Origin: Acanthochlamys bracteata
Taxonomy: Eukaryota > Streptophyta > Magnoliopsida > Pandanales > Velloziaceae
DNA: 64,000 nt
Direction: 5' to 3'
Assembly (NCBI GenBank): GCA_019914995.1
Contig: CM034137.1
Location: 3,596,001 to 3,660,000, forward strand
Part shown: positions 1 to 13,797 of the stretch, in pieces
Layout of the letters: each line of letters starts with the position of its first letter
Numbering within the stretch: the stretch's first letter is position 1
Notes under the pieces: generated by a model
Told to the model about the DNA's origin: nothing
Seen by the model: only the letters and a program-made list of their open reading frames with translations
Database searches by the model: none
Position numbers and translations under genes: made by a program

Positions 1-439
1 AGACTAAGAAATGGTTTACCGGATTATTGTTGGCTCTTGCACCATGCATTGATTGTTCATAAAGTACACCGATTAGGTAACAAAACATTGAGTATGCTTT
101 CATTTATTATTTTTTCAGTTTTAGTCACAAAAGTTTATATGCATGTATTCTTTTAGTTTGACAAAGATTTTACAAAACATTCTTTTTTTTATTTTAATAT
201 AATTTGTAATCAAAATCAAACTATTTAAACAGTTAAGAATATTTTGATCTTTTAGCAAAAATTTTTATCATTATTTACTTATTTATTGTTCTATCCAAAT
301 ACGGTTAAGGATTTATCTATACTAACATATCCAAATATCATAATGTTAAATAACTACACTTTCTTATCTATCTTTTTACTATATTTTCAATCTATTCACT
401 TATTCTTATTTTTTAATCATTATCCAAATATAGCGTAAA

Positions 440-1510
440 TGTTTTTCTTCCCCTTCTTTCTTCGTTCTTCTAGAATTCGCTTCCTATTCTTCATTTTATT
501 TTTTTTCTTCTACTTCATTCTCCTTTCGCAGCCCCACCCGCTTCCCTTTCTTAGGCCGGCGATCGTTTCCTCCGGTACTGATTTTTCTTATCTATTCCTC
601 CGGTGATCATCTTCTCAGCCTTCTCATGCTCTCCCTGCTTCAATTTCGCCAGATCGAGCTTTATTCACCGCCGAACAAAAGCCCTAATTTGGTCGTCTGT
701 CGATTCGTCGGTATTCTATTTTCGCTGACTTTCTCTTTTAGCTCTCCTACCTGTGATTTTTTACTGACTTCGACGGAGGGATGGGCTAGATCACCACAGC
801 TTGTAGTTGATCGGCAAATTCTGGCCACGCCGGTCATTTTGGCTTCGCCATTTTTTCTGGTTATTACTTTCCTCACTGGCTGAAAAGTTCGCCGACAGAG
901 AGATGGGTTAGAAGTCAATTGGTATTTTTTCTGTTATTTTCCTCACTGTCTGAAAAGTTCGTCGAAATCTGGCGAGCCAGTGGGTCCGCAGTCGAGGTAT
1001 GTTGTGATGTATGTTTTGTACTTCTTCAAACTTGTCTTTAAGCCTTTCTCTGATTCATCTTATCCTAAGTGTTGGTCGAATCAATAATCAGCAAATTCTT
1101 TGTTGACTTACCGCACCGTTTTGGATGCGGTTTGTCTCCTTTGGTTTGGTAAGCTTTTATAAAGTTTTGGTTTTAGCGCTAGTTTAGTTTTATAGTCCAG
1201 TTATGAAGATTAAATGGTTAACGATTAATCTTTTGAATACGTCTTAGTATTAGGCAAATATACTATTTCTTGAATTATGGCACATCAAAGTAAATGCTAT
1301 AGCAATATTACTAGATTTTGCCTTAAATCATAATATGTTTGAGTCGTTTAATCATAGGTTAGTGAAAGTAATAGTATTTCTAAAGTTAGATATGGGGTAT
1401 GCATATGTAACGTAACTGTACTCGTACATGTAACATGATTGAATATGCTAGGTGAATGGTTCAGCTTGGAGTTAGTTGTGAATCCGCGAAGAAGCTCGAA
1501 CAACAGGTGA
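440..1510 (+). other. Unassigned region with leader-like and splice-like signals
   Basis: No protein is recognised here. The stretch is pyrimidine-rich from about 440 to 560 and then more GC-rich, as plant 5' leaders often are. There is a good donor-like site near 996 (GAG then GTATGT). A short exon-like block from about 1452 to 1506 lies between an acceptor-like TAG and a GTGAGG donor. These could be leftovers of a gene or exons of a non-coding transcript. The open frame at 626-883 has no recognisable domain and I do not treat it as a gene. Confidence 0.2.
851..967. repeat. Short diverged direct repeat, about 74-bp period
   Basis: Two related segments of about 45 bp begin near 851 and near 925. 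Both hold a T-run followed by CTG, then CCTCACTG, then CTGAAAAGTTCG. They differ by a few substitutions and small gaps. This is a local duplication with no visible function. Confidence 0.55.
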
Positions 1511-4266
1511 GGGTTACCGTGACATCTTTCTTCTTAAATTAACGTTAGATTTTCGACATAGGTAGCATTTGTCTTGTCTTCGGGCATACTTTACCATCTT
1601 TCTTTGCATATTTGTTTGCTCCCAAATGATGCATATCACAATAATCATGATAGCCATGCTTTATATTTGAATTATTCGGATGTTAGGTTTGGTGGTTTTA
1701 CTTGAGCATGGTATTTTAGTTATGATTGGAATGATTTCATAAAATGTTATTCATGTTTTTACCTAGGATGACATATGATTTATAGATAATAAAATTGAAG
1801 TTTGAGCAAGTTTTACAAAGTATATGGATATGGTATATGTATATAATTATGAAAAGTATTTTCACTATGTTAGCATACTCGTGTTGCATGGAGCCAGGCA
1901 AGTAAATCGGAGGCTGAATTCAGGACCTCACTTGGTGTGGGAGAGAGTTATCCATTTATGACCATAGTATTAGATAGACTCATGCGTGTGAGGACAGTTC
2001 CACGTCCCATTCAGACTAATCAATTGGATGGTGATAGCCTCAGTGGGGCCAGATAGAGTCTGAACATCGAGTGCTGGAGGAGATATGTGATTGGAGATTA
2101 GAGTTAGGTTTATATACTCTTACTTCTTGACTAATGGATTTTGTTTTGATATTATCATTTGTTAAACTTATATATTTTGTAATGTATTTTGATTTATCTA
2201 CTTATTTGTTTTTTTATGAAAATGCCACTCAATATTTATTTTATTAGTTGTTTTTCTTGTTTAATTTATTTATATATCTTTTAACTTATGATTTTATACT
2301 CCTTATGTAACTCTTTTTAGCAGCTACTTAATTTATTTATTTAATTAGTTAATTAATTATCAATACTTATTAATTTATATTGTAATATGTTATGTTTAAT
2401 TAATTACTTATTTATAATTTAGTTTTTATTTATTATTTATTCTAGTGAGTTTCGATGGATATGTTTTTCCTAATAAGTGTTTAATAATGCTCATTAATGT
2501 TTGGAAAAAATTCATGTTAATTGTATATATTATTTATCATTCATTGTTGCATGATGCATTATATATAATCGTGCCACTCCTGCTAGGGACTTAGTCGGTA
2601 TGGGATGATTCAGGACTTAGCAAGATTGATCCACTTCGACCCTTGCATTTTTTTCATGTAGAATGATAGATAAAATAATTAGATAATGCATTAGGAACCC
2701 TAAATCGATGCATTTTGATTTTTCACTTCACTGAGATTAGGCTCACTTTTTATATTTCTTTGGCCTCTTCCAAATACAATAAGACAGCAGAGTGGATCTA
2801 ATAACGTGACGCTGCCTAATAGGTGAGTTGAGTGTATAGTCTGCATGTTTCTTTCTTTCATATAATCGGCTCTGTAACTTCGAGGGTTTATATATATAAT
2901 GAGTTGTATAATTAAGTATTGTGGTATTGTATCAGATATGTTTTTTTTGGCGACCACTAGTGTTTTATTTGCTTAATTTAAAATTTTAAGAATTTCAGCA
3001 CGTACGGAATAAAAGTGGTGTTTCAGTTAAGGCTTACTTGGCTGGACCAAGTTCGGATATGATTTAGACTTGATCTGGATCAGAGCCTTTCACCGACTGG
3101 AAGCAGAGCGTGACACTTCTGCAGCTAGAGTCTCCGCTCTCCGGCAAAGACTTTCTTCGGCTTGTTTCTCTGCTCTCTCTGCAGTCTAATGTTTAATTGT
3201 TTGAGCAAGTGTGTAGGGATTTTTTATTTGTTTCTCTTGTGTTGTTCCCCTTCTGATTTTTGTTCTTAAACTGCCACCTTCTTGTTCATAAAAGTAACTG
3301 AAAAAGGTACGTGTGAATTTTGGGTAACTTTGATCTTTAGTTGCTTAAAGATTGGTTTACTTATTTGGGTTCAGCTCAATTTTTTATTTTCAGTAAAAGT
3401 TTGATTTTTGAGAAATATGTTTTGAACTGTGTTTGATTTGGTGCATCTTTTCTTATTTCTGAGTCATTTTTAATTGAGGGCTAAAATGTTCTTGTCTTGG
3501 CCAACTCTTGATTTGTGATTGGCTCTAATTTTATTATAATTTATTTAGTGTTAGTGTTATGTTGAGATTGATTCAATCTAATTAGTATAATGTTTGATGT
3601 GGTGGTTTATATTTTCAATTTTTGATGCTTGGGGCTTGTTGGATCGAGTTTGAGGGCTGCTGATTGCTGAATACTTGGAGCTGTTGGCTCCTTGCATTGG
3701 ATAAATTCATTTGGTTGCAAAATACGAAAATTGCTCCTATAAACTTGTAACTCTGTAAGAAAATATTCAAGTCACACTAGTAGCATGATGGAATGGACAT
3801 GGACTGACTTGTTATTCTTTTTGGCGTACGCAAATGCAATATGCATTCCAAATTTTCAACATGCATTATGCGCCAACGAAGGAGTAGGCTTGCCCAAAAC
3901 TGCATGCTCTTTTCTTTATTCTACAAACAATTGGGCCTAAATTTAATTGTTTAAATTTCGACCCGCGAGTTAACTTATTGATGTCGGATTGTCCAGCGAT
4001 TTGTCGATTTACATCAAATCGATGCTCAGGTCGGATTTGCTAACATGCCAATAAATATTTTTTTAGAAAAATAGTTAATGACGGGTTGTTTAGTTTACAA
4101 GAATTATAATAATGAATATACTTTTCACATTTTGATTTGTCGACAAAAGAAACACTAGGAAAAAGAAATATCCGCATATATTATTAGAAGGCCCTTTCAA
4201 TGCGCTGTAATTTTCATTTATTTAATGTTATAGATACAAAGGCATGCTTCTATTACCTAATCCAAC
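1511..4266. other. Intergenic DNA, nothing recognised
   Basis: AT-rich sequence without a recognisable gene, RNA or complete mobile element. A moderately GC-rich patch at about 3075-3190 is open in two forward frames for 30-37 codons and follows an acceptor-like CAG near 3082. It may be a gene remnant but matches nothing I know. Confidence 0.4.
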
Positions 4267-4514
4267 AACCACAACTAAATAATTTATCGTCTTGTAAAAG
4301 ATTAAACAATTTTACTAATATTTAATTTTGTTAATTTGTTTTGTTTTCAAACCGGAAAAACACGCTACTTCCGGTCCTCTCTCACATTCCAACCACAACT
4401 AAATAATTTATCGACTTGTAAAAAATTAAACAATTTTACTAATATTTAATTTTGTCAATTTGTTTGTTTTCAAACCGGAAAAACACGCTACTTCCGGTCC
4501 TCTCTCACATTCCA
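4267..4514. repeat. Two-copy tandem duplication, 124-bp period
   Basis: Unit 1 runs 4267-4390 and unit 2 runs 4391-4514, nearly identical with only a few changes. Each unit contains a small inverted repeat, ACCGGAA and TTCCGGT, separated by about ten bases. The array ends about 1.2 kb before the CNGC start codon, in what may be its distal promoter. The near-identity suggests a recent duplication. Confidence 0.85.
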
Positions 4515-4719
4515 AAGTCAATTCTTCACCTTCGCTGACATCTCTTTACGACCCGAAACATTAACACTCCTAATTTCGGAATCCAACAGTGACGGATGCA
4601 GTGGCATGAACAGTAAGCACTTAAACAAAGTGGCTGAAATTCTCGAATCAAACAACTTGCACTATTATTTTGCCACTGCGACACGCGGGCACTAAAATTC
4701 TGTCAATTTCGGTTTGATT

Positions 4720-5720
4720 AGTGTCGCGCTTTTCGAATGAATTATTGCTCTATTCTTCGTAGTAGACCGTTTTGCCCCTGACCGCAGTCGCTTTCCAGTA
4801 GTTGATCATCGTTCTCGAAAACCTTTGGCGAACTCTCGCGGAAGTTTCTCTTGGGTTTAGATTGACTTATTAACAAGAGAGAAATTTAAGAAGAAGAACA
4901 ACAACCGAAAGAAGTACTTCTGTTTAAGTGGTTAATTTCGATCCTTCTTCACCCGGAGAGGTTCGATTTTCAGAATAACTTGCTCGTGATTCAGGTCGAT
5001 TAGTATTTTGATTTCTTCAATTTTTGTTGGACAATGAAGAATTCCTGTTGTTGTATTTTTGTTTTGTTTTCTCCCTTCTTTCTTTGTTGAAATGGTTCGG
5101 TTTTGACTGAAGAACGTTTCTACTGATTGAAATTTCGTGATTTATGTCAAGCATATGAAATAGAATAGTCTAGTTATTATGCAGTACTTCATGATTGCTG
5201 CATAATCTTTCCTGAGAAAATTGTTGACTTCCTCAATATTAAGTTGTCGAATCAAAGTAATCATACTTGCAAACAGACATACAAATTGCATCTAACCCAT
5301 TTGTGTTGTGTGCAATGAATTTTCATTTGTTGGCTCTGTTACTGGTTCTGTGCCAGTTAGTTCAAACAAATCATACTTGCATATGGACCGGAATTTGCAT
5401 TTAAACCATCTATCTATCTTGCAATCAATTCTCATAATTTCGGCTCTTTTTACTGGTAATACTGTGTGCCAGTTAGTACTCATAATGGTTGTGTTACTGG
5501 TGCTACTGTTTGCAACTTAGTCTAAGTTGCTGTTAATTTTTATGTATACAGTTTCCGGATTAGTCTTTGAGCTTTTATATGGCTGCAATAAGCTGGTGAA
5601 GGAGGTGACTTGGATATTGCACTTTTCTAACTGTCACTGTGTTATTTCTGTGACGATTGAGCTACCTGATTGAAGATACTTTGATTCATTGTATGCACAT
5701 ATTCCGCCTTCCCGGAAGTT
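4720..5720 (+). promoter_or_regulatory. Probable promoter and 5' leader of the CNGC gene
   Basis: The DNA between the 124-bp tandem repeat and the CNGC ATG changes to purine-rich, leader-like sequence near 4870-4920. GT donor-like sites occur near 4960 and 4994, and an AG acceptor-like site lies near 5550. A 5'-UTR intron is therefore plausible, as in many plant genes, but I cannot fix the transcription start or the UTR exon ends from sequence alone. Confidence 0.35.
5255..5480. repeat. Diverged tandem duplication in the CNGC leader
   Basis: Two copies of about 112 bp lie near 5255-5365 and 5367-5480. Both start with AATCATACTTGCA, share the order GCAT..AACC..TTGCAAT..GGCTCT..TACTGG, and end with GTGCCAGTTAGT. 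A third partial copy of the last motif follows near 5490-5520. The copies differ at many positions, so the duplication is old. It lies upstream of the ATG, probably in leader or UTR intron. Confidence 0.6.
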
Positions 5721-8700
5721 ATGAATCACCTGGAGGATAAATATGTGAGGTCAGTTATTTTGGCATCTGGAATCTTTAAGTTTGTCGTACTTAATTTACT
5801 CGAGAAGATTTAGCTTAGACTGCTAGTTATGAAGTTATCTTGCCTCAGAGGCTGGTTCTTTGATCTTCTGTAGATTAGAGGCTTTTGTTTCTTAGCCTCT
5901 CTTACCAAAGTGTTAAGTCTGCTTGTCTCAAGTACGAGAAACTCTGTCTAAAGCAATGTGAATTACTTTACGCAAGTTTGTTTCGTTTCTAGGTTGAAGT
6001 ATAGTGCCATCATTTTGTTATTTGGTGTTGTATGGATCATTTGTTTCCTTTCATTATACATTTGTCTAGGGCAGGGATTTTTTAGTTTCTTGTTTGTGTG
6101 AGCATTTTATTAGAACTAGCATATTTTCATTATGAAGGTGCACAATCTTATTTATACTGTCTAAATCCAGTTTGAGATAAAATTTTAAACCCAAATATGG
6201 GCGCTACTTCCTTGAGACATTTGACTAGTAGGTCAGGCAGAAAAGTGAAGTTAGCCTAAACATATGCTCATTGAGTAGCTTTTTTAATTTATCATAATAT
6301 GCCAGTTCTTGACTTTTTCGAAGGTTTGTGGTTTGAAAAGTCATTTGGATGTGCCAACTCGTAGAAGGATATAGGGCATGGTTTTTCTCCTTCTGCCCGA
6401 CATAGAGCAACACAAATGAAATCATCATTGTTCTGAGAAGTATAACAGCACAGTACTCGTTTTCAGTAGATGATCTAATTTCACTTTGTTATTCAGCAGA
6501 GGATCTAATTTAGAGCCGATTTTCTGTTATCATAGTCTAGAATGTTAGAGTGATGGTGATTATTCAATAAATAATCCTTGCATCTTTTAGTTGCAGTTAT
6601 ATGTTTACTATCATGGAATCATTGGCTCCATTTACTGCTGATCTTGCATGAAACATTTCTAGATGAGTTTGGTACATCTCTAGCAACACATCATACTCTG
6701 GGATTCGTGAAAGTCAAATTTAAATTGTTTTCAATAAAATCTTATTTATCTTTGTGTAAGATGTGTTCTGGAGATATTTGAAACTAAAAGTTTTGGAATT
6801 GGTAGAATATGGTTTGTATATCCCTTTATACTGTGGCTTTACACACACTTAGTACATGTGAATGTTTATGTTTTATGCGTACCTTTGTGTGCTTGTAACG
6901 TGTAATATTTTCTTTTGCAGGTTTCAAGATTGGAAATCAGAGAGCTCCTTTAGTACTGAAACTACATTTTTTAAAAGGCAAGAAAGATGCTCAGTCATGG
7001 ATGTTATCCAGAGAGGAAGTCATTGGGGTTACGCCCTGGTTCATAAGCTGTTTTCCTCTCACCTTTCAGAAGATTCATCTTCTCCGGTTTTGAAGAGTAG
7101 GAAGAAAGTACTTGATCCTCAGGGACCATTCCTTCAGAAGTGGAATAAAATTTTCGTTCTAGCATGTGTTTTTGCACTTTCGGTGGACCCTTTGTTCTTT
7201 TATATCCCCGTGGTGGATGGCAAAAACAATTGTCTGGATTTTGATAAGAATTTGGAAGTTACAGCAAGTGTACTCCGCACTTTCACGGATATATTCTATG
7301 TTCTCCATATCATTTTTCAGTTTCAGACAGGTTTTATAGCTCCCTCTTCTCGAGTTTTTGGAAGGGGTGTATTGGTGAAAGATTATGCAGAAATAGCAAA
7401 ACGATATCTATCATCGTATTTTCTTGTTGACATCCTTGCTGTACTTCCGCTTCCGCAGGTATTTCCTTTTCTGGTAATTTTAGTTCTATCGTCAACTTGT
7501 TGTCTTTGTATTGCTTGTCTCAACTTGCTTTAAGTAGTACTTTATGTTTTGAAATTGTGAATTTTGATGTTGATTGTAGCCTTTCCTAACTGATCTACTT
7601 TTGAAGCTACTATGGACTCAGACCACCAAGAAAGTATTCAGTAAGAGTCCAATTAAATATAAAAATATAATGACTTTTCTTTTAATACATATATGTGTTC
7701 TTGATCTTTGTTGCAAAGCTGAGTCTTTCTTTGCTTTCATTCTTTCCAAATATGCCATTTCTATTATGATTAAGGCAACTGTTTAGCAGGTTAAAAATCG
7801 CATCCTGATAGCATTGGCTTTGACTTTGTACTAGCTCTTAATACAAAGATTTAGGCATGTGAAACTGTCATCTACACCACTCCATTTTAGAAATTATCTA
7901 TGCATTTGTGATTATCATAGGTTTTAAACTGCAGATTGATTGTAGAATTTTGACCTAATCATCCTAGTTGCGTTGAGACTAGACATGCATTAAGATAGAC
8001 GTTGTTATTGCAGTAGGATTGTTAGGATATGCTTAAAATATTAAGTCAATGTTAACTTTGATATTTGTACTTTCATATTTACTTGATTTGTAGTTTAGGA
8101 TTTCAGTTTACCGATTCAAATTTGTGTTGAATCATGAATTAGAGGGTTGTGCTCTATTAATAAAGATTAACAATTTGTTTAGTTTTTCTTCGACAGTATA
8201 CATAATTACTGACGTACAGTTATCTCCATAATCAACATTGTGTAAGACCTTACGTTCCGAATCAGATCCTACTATTTGGACACTAGTTTGTGAACCACAT
8301 TCTCCACAAATCACTTTTGAAGACTAGGCCTCCTGATTTATCTTCTAAGACCAGACCTTCACTACTCCTGAATGACCATGATGCCTGTGGATCTTTTGCA
8401 TGAAATCTTTCAGGAAGTCCCTTTAACTTAGATTGTTTTTAGCTTAATATTAATAATTGACTTTATCTATAATATTAACTATTATGAAGTGTGCAGTTTG
8501 TCATCTTGTATTGCCTAAGGTGACTTTCCAGTTGTTATTGATTGTATCTTTGGTAGATCTTTATGGTTTACCTCTGCGATTATTGTTTCATTCACATTAT
8601 CCTGTTTGATGAAGTTTGTTGTCTTAGAGTTAAATGAAGTTTATTTGTTTGCTGTCGCCTGATTGCAATGGACTCTCCTGGTGCTTGTAAATCATATTAT

Positions 8701-11700
8701 ATTGGTTAAGGATGTATATTGAGATATATGAGCTATTGATGATTTTCCTTTTGAAAAAAAAAAACATAATCTTTTCTTAATATGTCTTTTCTTTTTCAGG
8801 TTGTTATATTGATAATAATACCCAAATTGAAGAGGTCTGCACCCACAACCGCAAAAAATCTCTTGATGTTTGTCGTCATATTTCAATATGTTCCACGTCT
8901 TATACGAATCGTTCCGTTGTACCTGGAGGTTACAAGGTCTTCTGGTATTATCACTGAAACAGCTTGGGCTGGAGCTGCATTCAACCTTTTTCTTTACATG
9001 CTTGCAAGTCATGTAAGTTTTGCATGATCTCTCTTTTCTTTCACATAACCTTCATTTGCACTTGTTACAATTAGTTAATGGAGCATGATATCCTGTATTC
9101 TTTTTTGTTCGTAGTCATGCATCTTCCTTACAGTCAATGAATAGCAAAGTTCCAGTAAATGAAGGAGAAGCTTCTCTTTTCGTAGCATCAAATTAGAATG
9201 CAATCTATTACACAACCCAATATAGAGGTGCAAATATGGCGGGCCGGTACGGATTAGAATGCCTTCTATTACTCTAACCCAATATAGTGTACCTGCTAAT
9301 CCCAGATTATTACAAGATTGGTTGTTCTGTTGTCCTCTCTATCCCTGATGAGGTTACCTGTTGTTTCATAGCACAAAGTTGCATCCTTTTACGAGATTTA
9401 TTTAGTCAATCAAATTACTTATTTTCATGTCCTATCAGTGGTCTAATTTACTTGTTCCGAGTTCTGATTGGAATGCGATTTTATTATTTTACACTTAAAT
9501 CAATTACTGCTGTTTTGTGAAATGGTGTTGACCCAGTGCTTCGTTTATTCTAGTTTTTTGGTTAGACTCAATGTTTTATGATTTACCTCTTTGATAGCTT
9601 AGGTTGACCATAACAGGTAATTGGAGCGCTTTGGTATTTACTTGCAATTGAAAGGGAGGACTCATGTTGGAGAAGTGCGTGCTCTGATCCCAAGAATAAT
9701 TGTGAAATTTCCTCCCTATATTGTGGTGGTGGCAGAGCGGAAGCGCATAGCTTCCTGAATGCTAGTTGTCCTGTTGTGACACCAAATTCATCAGTTTATG
9801 ATTTCGGAATATTCATTACTGCTCTTCAAAGTGTCGCTCAATCCAGCGACTTCTTCCCAAAATTGTTCTATTGTTTTTGGTTTGGTTTGCAGAACCTGAG
9901 GTTGGTGCATGATTTTCTTTTAATTTATATTTGATATGTCAAGCTGATGGCCTTTGTTGTCACTCTACTATTTTTCCCTAGTACACCTTACTCAAATGAC
10001 AAAAGCCTTACATGCTAATTTGATCCAAGTTCAGATTCCTAGGATCCTGGAATAGTTATTTGTGGTCGAGTTGAAGCTTGTGTAACTACAGATTTTTCAT
10101 GGAAATGAGAATGTTAAACAGATGACATGTCATTATTATCTCTTTTTCCCATTGTGATGATTTCTGAATATTCTATGCAGATATTATTGTTTTGGCAGCT
10201 GTTTTCCTTTATTATTCTTCTTAAGAACTTATTGGTGGCTTTTACTCTTGCAGTTCACTTGGTCAGAATCTGAAAACAAGTACATTTATCGGGGAGATCC
10301 TTTTTGCTGTTTTTATATCCATCTCTGGTTTGGTTTTATTTGCACTTCTTATTGGCAACATGCAGGTATTTTTCTGACTTTATGAAGTCACACTTTTGAC
10401 AATATCTTCTCCATGTTGAATAAAATGCTTGCATGTGGACTGGTTGTATAATGTTATTTACTAGAAAAGGTGCTTTACTGCATTGAAAATATAAGTTGTC
10501 CACAGAGTTCCTCCAATTATTGAATAATGCTATGCTTCCCCTGACAAAATGTCTTTGATGTGAATTCTTATTAAATTCTGTGATGGTCATGTTGATGTCA
10601 AAATCTCAATATTTCTTGGTAGAAAGCTTGATGTCAAAACATGGGGAAGTATGTTTAGCCTTGAAAATACTTGTGTAACAGTAAGGCTAAGGCTGTGGGT
10701 AACCAATCCTGGGATGTTTATCTCAGAGGTGGAGAAAACTCTAATCCTGAAATGTGCTTGATGCTCTTGGTATTTGAATGTCCTTTTATTATTGATGTCA
10801 ACATATTGTCAAATCTCATGCGAAGATTATATTTTTCGAAACATCATGGATTGCTGTAACAGTATCAGTATTGCAGGAGACAATTGGTATTCTGTAGTAG
10901 GTTCCTTGTAATGAAGGTTATATGTTATCATGATAGTTAATTTTTTCTTTTTCCAACAGTATGGTATGCTTCCATCTATAAGATACAATAGGGGATTTTA
11001 GGAGTTAATATATACAAGTAGATTTTATTTATTGTCTCCTTGCACATCTACTTCTGCAGGAATTTAGTACTAAAAGGTGAAAGTATAGTTTTCAGACATT
11101 CTACATATTTTTTATGTGGATGACTGCCTCTTTTTTTGATAATATTTGTTCTGAGCAGCATGCACTTGTATGTCCTTCACCTACTTTCCTTGTAGAGGTC
11201 AGGTTGTGGGAATATACAACTTTAGCATCTCTTACTTCATGTGCTTTAGTTTCGCTCTTATGCTGCATGACTTTGATTGCTCCAATTGATGATAGGATTC
11301 CTATTTGTGAATTCTTAGAGGGGAAAAAAAAATCAAACGCTTTCGTTTAAATCTCTTAAATAACCAATTGCTAAACTAAATATCACTGTCCATTGTTTCT
11401 GGTAGAATCTCACCTGTGAAAATATCAGCTAACTGGAAAGATTTTTTGATTTATTACCGGCTACGGAATTTGAATAAACCATTCTGCTATTTCAGACATA
11501 TCTGCAGTCGACCACAGTTAGAGTTGAAGAGATGAGAGTTAAAAGGCGTGATTCTGAACAATGGATGTCTCATCGTTTGCTTCCTGACAATCTGAAGCAG
11601 CGAATACGTCGCCATGAGCAGTACAGATGGCAGGAAACAAGAGGAGTGGATGAAGAGAATCTCCTCGACAATCTTCCCAAGGACTTGAGAAGGGATATTA

Positions 11701-12638
11701 AACGTCATCTTTGTTTGCAACTGCTGAAGAGGGTAAATTTCATAACTACTGAATATTTATTATGACAGATGGAATATAGAAAGTACGAGTCTACGAGAAG
11801 TTTATGGTGTTTTCTAGCTACATGTAACATTGATGCCAACAAATAATATTGTTAAATTTTATAAAAAGATGAAAGCAAGCCTATTTACACCTCATGGTAG
11901 TCCCTCCAAGGTTAAGCTTTTCCATGCTCTTCCTTACAGGTTCCTATGTTTGAAAAGATGGATGATCAACTGATGGATGCTATGTGTGATCGCTTGAAGC
12001 CAGTTCTTTACACTGAAGAGAGTTGCATAATCAGAGAAGGTGATCCCGTAGACCAGATGCTTTTCATTATGAGAGGAAAGTTGGAGAGCATTACAACCAA
12101 CGGTGGAAGAACAGGCTTCTTAAATTCCGATTATCTTAAACCTGGAGACTTCTGTGGAGAGGAACTCTTTACATGGGCTCTAGATCCCAATTCATCTTCC
12201 AGCCTTCCCAGTTCAACAAGGACTGTTAAAGCACTGATGGAAGTTGAGGCTTTTGCACTAATTGCTGATGATCTGAAGTTTGTTGCCTCTCAATTCCGTA
12301 GGCTCCACAACAAACAATTGCGTCATACTTTCAGGTTCTATTCTCCACAGTGGAGGACTTGGGCTGCTTGTTTCATACAAGCTGCTTGGCGGCGCTACAT
12401 GAAAAAGAAGCTTGAGGACTCTCTGCATGAGCAAGAGAATAGGCTGCAAGCTGCACTTGTGACAGAGAACAATGCAACTACAAGCCTTGGTGCTGCAATC
12501 TATGCTTCAAGGTTTGCAGCAAATGCTCTGAGGACCTTGCGAAGAAATGGGATAAATAAATCTCGAGCGCAGGAAAGATTGCCTATGATGTTACTGCAAA
12601 AGCCTGCAGAGCCCGATTTTACTGTTGAAGAGCATTAG
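5721..12638 (+). CDS. Cyclic nucleotide-gated ion channel, plant group I-like (CNGC1 type)
   Basis: Seven exons: 5721-5749, 6921-7458, 8800-9012, 9617-9900, 10254-10365, 11496-11732 and 11940-12638. All use GT-AG sites, keep frame and give 703 aa. The tiny first exon encodes ten residues whose last codon is split; it was chosen because it joins to FQDWKS, the conserved start of CNGC1-type proteins. Segments S1 to S5 lie within about residues 86-270. The selectivity motif GQN is at 358-360. The cyclic nucleotide-binding domain starts near 472, with the phosphate-binding cassette around 537-554. An IQ calmodulin-binding motif (FIQAAWRRY) lies near 616-624. Family members are plasma-membrane cation (often Ca2+) channels regulated by calmodulin. 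Length and motifs look intact. Which group I paralogue it is, and its ion preference, cannot be told from this sequence. Confidence 0.95.
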
Positions 12639-13650
12639 TTATGTACAGCCTTGGATGCATCTCTGTATATTGCATTCCTGATTTTCCCTTTTGTAGTATT
12701 GGTTCAGGACCAGTAGGTATCTGCAGGTGTATATTGCAAAGGATGATCATAGTTGCCTAGAAATCAGGGGTTAGGCAGCTGTACAGAGTAGAGGGGAAGT
12801 AAACATGCTAAAGGGATGGATTGAAGTTCTTGTATGTTGTGATGTCTTATTTGACAACTTGACTGATAATGTAATTCCACTGGAAAGATCCACGAAAATA
12901 GTGGTCTTATTTACAGTTGAAAGTGGAACTGAAAACGTTCTTGATTCTTATGCTCTATGCTGCTTGGATTCAAGGGTTGAGTATGATAAACTATTCTTTC
13001 AAATACAGATGTCTGTATATGAAATTGCTTTTTCATCTGAAAGCTCAGGCTCAGGTTGTAAACGTTGCCGCTGTTACTGTGTACATGTTTGGTCTTGCTA
13101 TCGGGTAATCAGGAAAAAATCCGAACGAAGGCTCTTTGATTTGCCGATTATAAATTCAACTACATTGCTCTGGTATTTGGTTAGTTTGAACAGATACCTG
13201 GACAAGTATGTCGCTAGCTGGTACATCATCCATCAGACCAATGCGAGAACTTGAGAATGACATCATTTTCAGTAAAACCAAGTTATTCATTTAGAAGGTG
13301 AGAAAGATCAAAGAACACACGCTGTCTAGTGGAGTTAGAGAATTGATAAGCTTTAATTTCGTTTGTATATATATGCAGGGAAGCTTGCCTCATAAACGTG
13401 GTCCCTTGTAATCAATCTCAATACAATAGTTAAGCTGCAGGGCTGATGAATTAAATAATCCGTCCCAGAGTGTACGTGGTGTACTCATACATTGCTTCAT
13501 GCGTGCGGTCCACATAATTTGATTGATATTGCAGTTTTGGATCAATATGGCAGGTTTTGGAGGACTGCATTCTGAGTCCTGCAGTGCAGCTTTTCGTTCT
13601 CCATTGGTAGCTTAGAGAACACCGGTGATGTTTGAGACTACTTTTAACTC
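12639..13650 (+). other. 3' flank of the CNGC gene
   Basis: Probable 3' UTR followed by intergenic DNA. An open frame of 149 codons at 12805-13254 has no domain, no leader and no homologue that I recognise. It lies where the 3' UTR should be, so I do not call it a gene. Confidence 0.4.
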
Positions 13651-13797
13651 CTTTCATTCAAATTTTTTATTTCATATTTTCTAATAAATTTTTTCTAGTA
13701 TTTAATAATTTCTTTAAAAATTCAAAAAATACAAAAAAAATTATATAAGACAATTTTATTATTATTTTTTAATAAAAAATTAAAGCTCATTTTAAAA

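Noticed and set aside
626-883. Pair of overlapping 85-codon frames on both strands
   Set aside because: Mirror frames in a GC-richer patch; neither reads like a known protein.
11532-11765. Separate small gene starting at the internal Met of CNGC exon 6
   Set aside because: It is CNGC coding sequence running past its donor into the intron.
12805-13254. 149-codon open frame after the CNGC stop
   Set aside because: No domain or conserved wording; it lies in the expected 3' UTR and overlaps other equally long frames.
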